Shown in pieces: positions 58,824 to 64,000 of a DNA stretch of 64,000 nt. Position 1 is the stretch's first letter. Each line of letters begins with the position of its first letter. The translations under genes and the position numbers were made by a program. Origin of the DNA: Lytechinus variegatus (lineage: Eukaryota; Echinodermata; Echinoidea; Temnopleuroida; Toxopneustidae); NCBI RefSeq assembly GCF_018143015.1, contig NC_054746.1, positions 41,048,201 to 41,112,200 on the forward strand. The letters are read 5' to 3'. A model generated the notes under the pieces. That model was given only the letters and a program-made list of their open reading frames with translations. It did not search any database and was not told where the DNA came from.

Positions 58824-58976
58824 TGATCCAATACAAAGGACTCTGGTGGAGACTTTGGTATGAACGTATATACAGGTTTATTATACAGGCCAGCTAGGCA
58901 GGTCAATCAACAGGCATGGTATCCATGTTGCGGGAGGTGTATGGAGTGCTTAGATATCCATACTGATATCGTAACA
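58824..58976 (-). repeat. 3' LTR of the Ty3/Gypsy element
   Basis: On the minus strand it starts TGTTACGATATC and ends TTGGATCA, with TG...CA termini, about 153 bp. AATAAA at 58877-58882 (minus) is a likely poly(A) signal. The other LTR is outside the window, so the ends rest on the PPT and on the array break. Confidence 0.7.
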
Positions 58977-58990
58977 TCCCCCTTCTTCTG
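58977..58990 (-). other. Polypurine tract
   Basis: CAGAAGAAGGGGGA directly abuts the LTR start, as expected for the plus-strand DNA primer site of a Gypsy element. Confidence 0.75.
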
Positions 58991-59152
58991 ATAAGATTGA
59001 GAATTTCAAATTTCAAAGATATTGTTTTCAAACAATACTTTTGGTAGTCTGCAAATTTTGGTAATTTGGCTTAGTTGTGATTTATCATATAATAATATAG
59101 AAATTGTTTGGTTTGTGAGAACTGAGAATAATATCAATTTGTGATAAACTAT

Positions 59153-61941
59153 ATGGGCAGTTCCATAAAATAGTAAACCTTTTGGTCAAAATTTCAAAAT
59201 CCTACAAACAGAACAAATTAGGTATCACTTGAAAGCTAAGACACTGAAATGTATAAATCTGAAAGAAATAATTTCAAACAATGTATCGTTTCATTTTGGC
59301 AAGGCATTGAAGTCACCATAGCAACAAACTAAAATGTTCCTTATTTTAAAAGGTCAAGTTTGCAACAATTTTTAAAGCTTTTAAAAGCTTTGAAATGATC
59401 AAAGTTGAATGTTGTCCAAGTTGTTATTATGTCAGGTTTCTAAAAAATAAGTTAGGTTTTTTCTATTGTTCTTATATTTTTTAAACCAAATATATTAAAA
59501 GCAGGCACTTTCACATGTACGTCCGACCCCCTTTCACATACACTTTTTTTCTTACAAGCAAAACAAAAGCAGATAAATTTTCCCAAAGTCAGATGCAAAG
59601 CAAGCTTGGTTTGTTTAATATATATGCCAGAAGGTAGCTCACCACTAGTCCAGGATTTCAAGTTAAGTGGGGTTCGGACGTACAACTTTTTTGTACGTCC
59701 GACCCCCTGTACGTCCGACCCCTTTGAAACTTTTTTTTATGAAGTTATCTTTCACTGCTCAGATGTTTTTTGCAAAAGTTTAATATCATAACATCTTTTA
59801 CTCTTATCAATCTTTCAAAATTGAATACAAATTTCAATTTCAATCTAGTTTAAAATGACCTTTTTTGTATTTTTTTTACCCAACAAATAGTGGGGGCAAA
59901 ATTCACCTCCATCTTTAATATTTTGCATGATAGTTCTTTAACACACCTTGATATCGCTGTAAAGTTTTATTGGTTTTTTCATTGAAATCTTCCACAAGTT
60001 TTGAGACCAATTTCACAAAGAATAAGATTTTTAAATGATGATATCATCTTCAAGAAATGGTGATTTATTTGTGTTTTGTGTGCATATTCAATGGAAACTG
60101 CCTTCCTTCATCTCAAATTATCACATAACTTACTGAATTTAGTGGTAATTATGACTGAATAATAGCCTGCAGTAAATTAAAAAAGAAAAAAAAAAAAAAA
60201 AACCTACAATACATGAGAAATTAAATAAACAAAGAAGTTCCATATAAAAGAAGAAATTGCCACTTCCCCTCAATCTCAGGTACAGTAATTGCCCCTCTAT
60301 GGTAAATAGATCTGCCCATTTGCTATAATAATACATGGATGTCTAGACTATTCTACTTTTGCCTATAGGGGTGTAAGTTATGAAAATGTGAAGAGTTATT
60401 CATTTAATTTTGACTTGTTCTCATTTCTTTTTTTCTGCATCAACCTTGTTTAAACTTGGTACAAATGATCCTTGGTTGATACCATGTGTGTGTTGATGAG
60501 GTCAAAGGTCATCTAGGGGTCAAAAGGTTAAAAGATAAGAGGCCATTCAGTCATTTTTTGAAGACTTTGTTTAAATCATTTTTTTTTTGTTTGCATCAAT
60601 ATTGTTCAAACTTGAAACACAAAATCAGTGGGTAATACAATTTTTTGGTTGATGAAGATGATAATTTCTAAGGTCATTTAGGGGTCAAAAGGTCACTTTT
60701 GATCATTTTGTTATTTCAAGGTCAATTGTTCAAGCTCTCAAGGGGTCAAAAGTTAACTTTTGATACCGGTAGTTTTTTTATGTGTATTGTATTCAAATGT
60801 ATTCAAACTTGGAACAAATTATCAGTGGGTAGTACAACATATTTGTTAGAGGATGGAGAGGTCAAATGTCATCTAGGTGTAAAAATGTCAAATGACATAT
60901 TTTTGCATTAATTTTGCCCAAACTTGGAACAAAACGATCAGTGGGGAAAATTGCATGTGTTCTTAAGAATGGAGAGATCAAAGGTCATCTAGGGGTCAAA
61001 AGGTCATATTGCATGTTTTGTTGATTGCAACATCAGGGAAGACTCATGGTTCATAACCCACCTTATTCAAACATAGTTTGTAACAGGACAAGTTTTTTAA
61101 TGTTGAAGAAATTCTTTGTCAAGTCTTTTGCAAACCATTAAAAAAGATACATTTTACTTGAAGTTTAACAGTAAAAAATATCCTGCATTGTGTGAATAGT
61201 TGAGTTGTTTCATTATTGATGTGATCTAAAAATGTAGATATCAAAATGGAAACAGTTTAAACCCACTGACTCATTTGTAATAAATATGAGGAGCAATTTG
61301 CTTGACTGTGAGAAAAATCAGTATGGGGTCGGACGTACACTGCCTGAATGCATGTCAACTTTAATCAAGCATAACTCTTCACCAGCATCAGATTCATTTG
61401 TTAATTCCGTCTTATGTGAAAGACAACTAACCAAACAGTATGTATATTTAAAAAAATCCAGTTTAGAATGTCTATGTTTTGTGTAACTGATCTTCGAAGG
61501 GGGTCGGACGTACAGTGTGCAAATATTTTGCACAATGTACGTCTGACCCCTTCAAAGTGTACGTCCGACCCCAAATAGATCAGCCTGTAACTAAAACAAG
61601 GCAATGCCTATCAATTTCTTTGCTTCATTTCTTTTAAGATTCATCCTTTAGCTAACAGCTCATATTACAATTTTAGTACCTGCATCACAAAAATCACAGA
61701 GATTTTGACATGAACTCTAAAAGCATAAAACCTGTTTTCGTCTGATGTACGTCCGACCCCTCACATTTTTGCCCATATTTTCTATTCTTCATATTGCAGC
61801 CTATTCCTGTCATGGTGTAATGATAACCTAGGTAACGTGTTGTGATATACTAAAAAAAAATAAAACACTGCTATCAAATCAAAGGAGATACAGCTCATAA
61901 ATGTGTCCGAATGTACGTCCGACCTTTATGGAATGACCCAT
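59153..61941. mobile_element. 2.8-kb element with TATGGG-TTCCATAAA ends and ten copies of a 14-bp motif
   Basis: The ends are inverted (TATGGGCAGTTCCATAAA on the left; the inverse of TTTATGGAATGACCCATA on the right), inside the Gypsy 3' UTR. The motif GTACGTCCGACCCC or its inverse occurs at 59517, 59669 (one extra base), 59693, 59709, 61325, 61500, 61537 (one mismatch), 61559, 61747 and 61913 (truncated). All lie in the outer parts; none occurs between 59723 and 61324. The centre holds a DR1-bearing tandem repeat. No frame over 90 residues looks like a protein, so it is probably non-autonomous. I do not recognise the family. Confidence 0.7.
60490..61020 (+). repeat. Imperfect tandem repeat with AGGTCAAAGGTCA motifs
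   Basis: About five partial units contain AAAGGTCATCTAGGGGTCAAAAGGTC and CAAACTTGGAACAAA(A)-ATCAGTGGG. The first is preceded by GAGGTCAAAGGTCA, a perfect DR1. Spacing is irregular (about 105-195 bp). Confidence 0.7.
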
Positions 61942-62220
61942 ATGCATCTTCAATTTTACATAACTTCAATCTTGTGCAAAACTGAAAATAATTTGGATAA
62001 CCGGATTGATCCTGAAATCAATATTTCCAAACAATTCCAAACAATAAGTTTTGGTTATAGTGTCTTTTTGATAATTTCGTGAACACTATCTTGACATACC
62101 AAAAATAATGTACAATGTTTATACATGCATATAATAAACTTAAAACTACACTAATGTCTTCAGTGTTCTTCTTTCTTCTCTTTCTCCTCTTTGTTTGAGA
62201 GTTTAGAGTGTTCATAATGT

Positions 62221-64000
62221 TCAATCGTCGAACATGAATCTCTCTGGTTTGCGAATAGTGCGTCCAGACCTCGTGGTTTGTGAGTGTGTCTGTTGAGATT
62301 GATTAGAGTTGGACATTGGTGTTCGTTGGACGTTGTCTTCCTCTGGTTGAGTTTCTGTGGAGTGGTTTTCTTCGTCGAACCTCACACGCTTCGGAGTTGG
62401 GTTGGTGGATGGAATTTCCCTCAAGTGAGATCTATTTCTCCTCAAGATTCCTCCATTCGGCGTTGAAACTTCGTAGGATCGAGGTTCTTCACAGACTTTG
62501 GATACTTTGGCTGGTATCCAAGTGTTGTCTCTTGGATGCAGAACTCTCACTGGCTGTCCTACATGCAGTGGTGGCAGATCAGAACTTGCATGTCGATCAT
62601 GCACTTCCTTCATTTTGTCTTGCCTATTCAAGAGAAACTCGGTAGCAGCAGAATCTCTCGAAAGATAGTGACTTGGCAATGTGGTTCGGATGGGTCTTCC
62701 AAACAACATCTCTGCTGGTGATCTCAAGTTATTGTCAACTGGTGTTGCTCTCAGGTGCATCATGGCTAGTTGACTGTCTTGGCTAGTTTGAGAACACTTC
62801 GTCAACAGATTCTTGATTGTACGAACCATTCTCTCAGCTAATCCGTTGGATCTTGGATAGTGCGGTGAAGAAGTGATGTGCTTGATATTCCACTTCTTGC
62901 ACATGTCTTGGAATGCTTTTCCGACAAATTGTGGACCGTTGTCAGACACAATCTCTTCTGGTGGACCGAACAGACTGAAGATTCCCGTCATCTGTCTTGC
63001 TATAGCTGCGCTGGATGTATCGGTTAGCTTAGCAATGATCGGATACTTGGAATAGTAATCAGTAACGAGTAGATACTCTTGTCTATTGAGCATGAACAAG
63101 TCACTTCCCAGTCTGGTCCATGGTGCTGGTGGTACATCATGGGGATGCAGTGGCTCTTTCTGCTGTCTTGCTTGGTGTTTCTGGCATGTTTCACACTGCT
63201 TTATCAACTGATCAATGTCCTTGTTGATGTTTGGCCAGAACACTGTCTCACGAGCAAGTCGCCTCGTGCTTTCGATTCCCATGTGTCCTAGATGAAGCTG
63301 TCTAAGGATGTCATTCCTTAGTGTCTTCGGTATGATGACTTGACTTCCCTTGAAGAGTACTCCGTGTGATACTCCGATTTCATCTCTGTAAGACCAAAAT
63401 TGACGAAGGGATGTCGGCAATTCTTGGATGGTCTCAGGCCATCCCTGAGTGACTATTTGCCATAGTGATCTGAGAATAGGATCATTAGCTGTTTCTCTCT
63501 GAAGCTCTGTTCTCTTGTGTTGTCCGAAGTATATCAAGTCAATCTGGTGCGAATCTTCGGCTTCAGAGCAGATGGATTCCACTCTGACATCTAGTGGAAC
63601 ATCGCGTGCTTCCTTGGGATTAGGAAGTCGGCTCAAGGTATCGGAAAGAATCATGTCTTTTCCTGGTCGATACTTGACTTGAAATCGGTATCCTTGGACT
63701 TTGATAAGCAATCTCTGTAGACGTGGTGGTGCACTTCTAAGAGGTTTCTTCCATATCATCTCCAATGGTCTGTGATCTGTTATGACGGTGAATTCCTTCC
63801 CGAACAGATATGTATGGAAGCGGTTGATACCAAACACTAGGGCTAAGGTTTCCCTCTCTATGTTGGAATAGTTGGACTGTGCAGTGGAAAGACTTTTGGA
63901 TGCAAATGCAACTGGTTTGCCTTGCTGGAGCAGGCATGCTCCTAGCCCTTTCATCGATGCATCTACCTCAAGAGTTGTCTCTTTCTTTGGGTCATAGAAT
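62221..64000 (-). CDS. pol: Ty3/Gypsy Pol polyprotein, RNase H and integrase part (N-terminus beyond window)
   Basis: An uninterrupted minus-strand frame of about 592 residues enters from the right edge. It begins within RNase H: the catalytic acidic residues lie in EVDAS, NIERE and ITDHRPL. The HHCC zinc finger of integrase follows (HLGHMGIES ... CETCQKH). The catalytic triad of the core is seen in GSDLFM, VSDNGPQF and SNGLAERMV. A GPY/F-like C-terminal region ends in RRNRSHLREIP, then a Ser/Thr/Gln-rich hydrophilic tail with GRTIRKPERF. These motifs place it in Metaviridae-type (Ty3/Gypsy) retrotransposons; no envelope gene follows. The open frame suggests a recent copy, although the 3' UTR has since been invaded. 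Confidence 0.95.
   Translation of the reverse strand, partial: FYDPKKETTLEVDASMKGLGACLLQQGKPVAFASKSLSTAQSNYSNIERETLALVFGINRFHTYLFGKEFTVITDHRPLEMIWKKPLRSAPPRLQRLLIKVQGYRFQVKYRPGKDMILSDTLSRLPNPKEARDVPLDVRVESICSEAEDSHQIDLIYFGQHKRTELQRETANDPILRSLWQIVTQGWPETIQELPTSLRQFWSYRDEIGVSHGVLFKGSQVIIPKTLRNDILRQLHLGHMGIESTRRLARETVFWPNINKDIDQLIKQCETCQKHQARQQKEPLHPHDVPPAPWTRLGSDLFMLNRQEYLLVTDYYSKYPIIAKLTDTSSAAIARQMTGIFSLFGPPEEIVSDNGPQFVGKAFQDMCKKWNIKHITSSPHYPRSNGLAERMVRTIKNLLTKCSQTSQDSQLAMMHLRATPVDNNLRSPAEMLFGRPIRTTLPSHYLSRDSAATEFLLNRQDKMKEVHDRHASSDLPPLHVGQPVRVLHPRDNTWIPAKVSKVCEEPRSYEVSTPNGGILRRNRSHLREIPSTNPTPKRVRFDEENHSTETQPEEDNVQRTPMSNSNQSQQTHSQTTRSGRTIRKPERFMFDD

Larger units (their letters stand above)
58824..64000 (-). 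mobile_element. Ty3/Gypsy LTR retrotransposon, 3' half (5' part beyond the window)
   Basis: In minus-strand order the window holds the end of pol (64000-62221), a 3' UTR split by another transposon (59153-61941), a polypurine tract (58990-58977) and the 3' LTR (58976-58824). The array D unit is broken exactly at the LTR border, which confirms the insertion point. Confidence 0.85.

Noticed and set aside
59517..61924. CRISPR-like array of the 14-bp motif
   Set aside because: Copies lie in both orientations with spacings from 2 to about 1600 bp, and there are no cas genes.

Overview
The window looks like nuclear DNA of a marine invertebrate, most likely a deuterostome and plausibly an echinoderm. 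The reasons are small exons with GT/AG introns, an AT-rich background, tRNA-headed SINEs, a CR1/L2-type LINE, a Ty3/Gypsy element and very dense non-autonomous DNA transposons. The species cannot be fixed from the sequence alone. There is no prokaryotic, plasmid or phage signature.

Four host genes can be supported. (1) A PhyH-family Fe(II)/2-oxoglutarate dioxygenase runs on + from the left edge to 5525 (eight exons, 5' end missing). (2) and (3) Two glyoxalase I paralogues on - have identical exon lengths and phases (exons 2-6 at 15479-9327 and at 46131-40144). They probably arose by duplication, and exon 1 of each was not found. (4) An uninterrupted XK-related-like membrane protein gene lies on + at 29899-30915. 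Its upstream region, including the promoter, is duplicated in tandem (23050-26638 and 26639-29856).

Most of the rest is mobile DNA, often nested. Several hAT-like elements start with CAG and are bounded by 6-8 bp target-site duplications (9701-10738, 11911-14347, 37808-38066, 41160-42051, 45240-45640, 52217-55208, and 53092-54538 inside the previous one). One family carries roughly 110-bp internal repeats built on a CpG-rich hairpin motif. A 1.44-kb element (16521-17959) has 67-bp terminal inverted repeats around a GATA/GAGA-rich core. Two copies of a 0.45-kb MITE face each other at 20711-21745. A 5'-truncated LINE lies at 33893-34984. At the right end a Ty3/Gypsy element on - (58824 to beyond 64000) has inserted into a tandem array, and was itself invaded by a 2.8-kb element (59153-61941) holding ten copies of a 14-bp motif.

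A recurring theme is tandem units of about 150-180 bp that carry perfect nuclear-receptor-type half-site pairs (DR1 or IR1). They occur in three unrelated-looking repeats (7876-8733 with 36413-37339; 56190-57000 with 58090-58823; 60490-61020). The strongest candidates for something undescribed are the 14-bp-motif element near 59.2-61.9 kb, the DR1 element family with its pairing-conserved 3' hairpin, and the 67-bp-TIR element with 23-bp flanking direct repeats.
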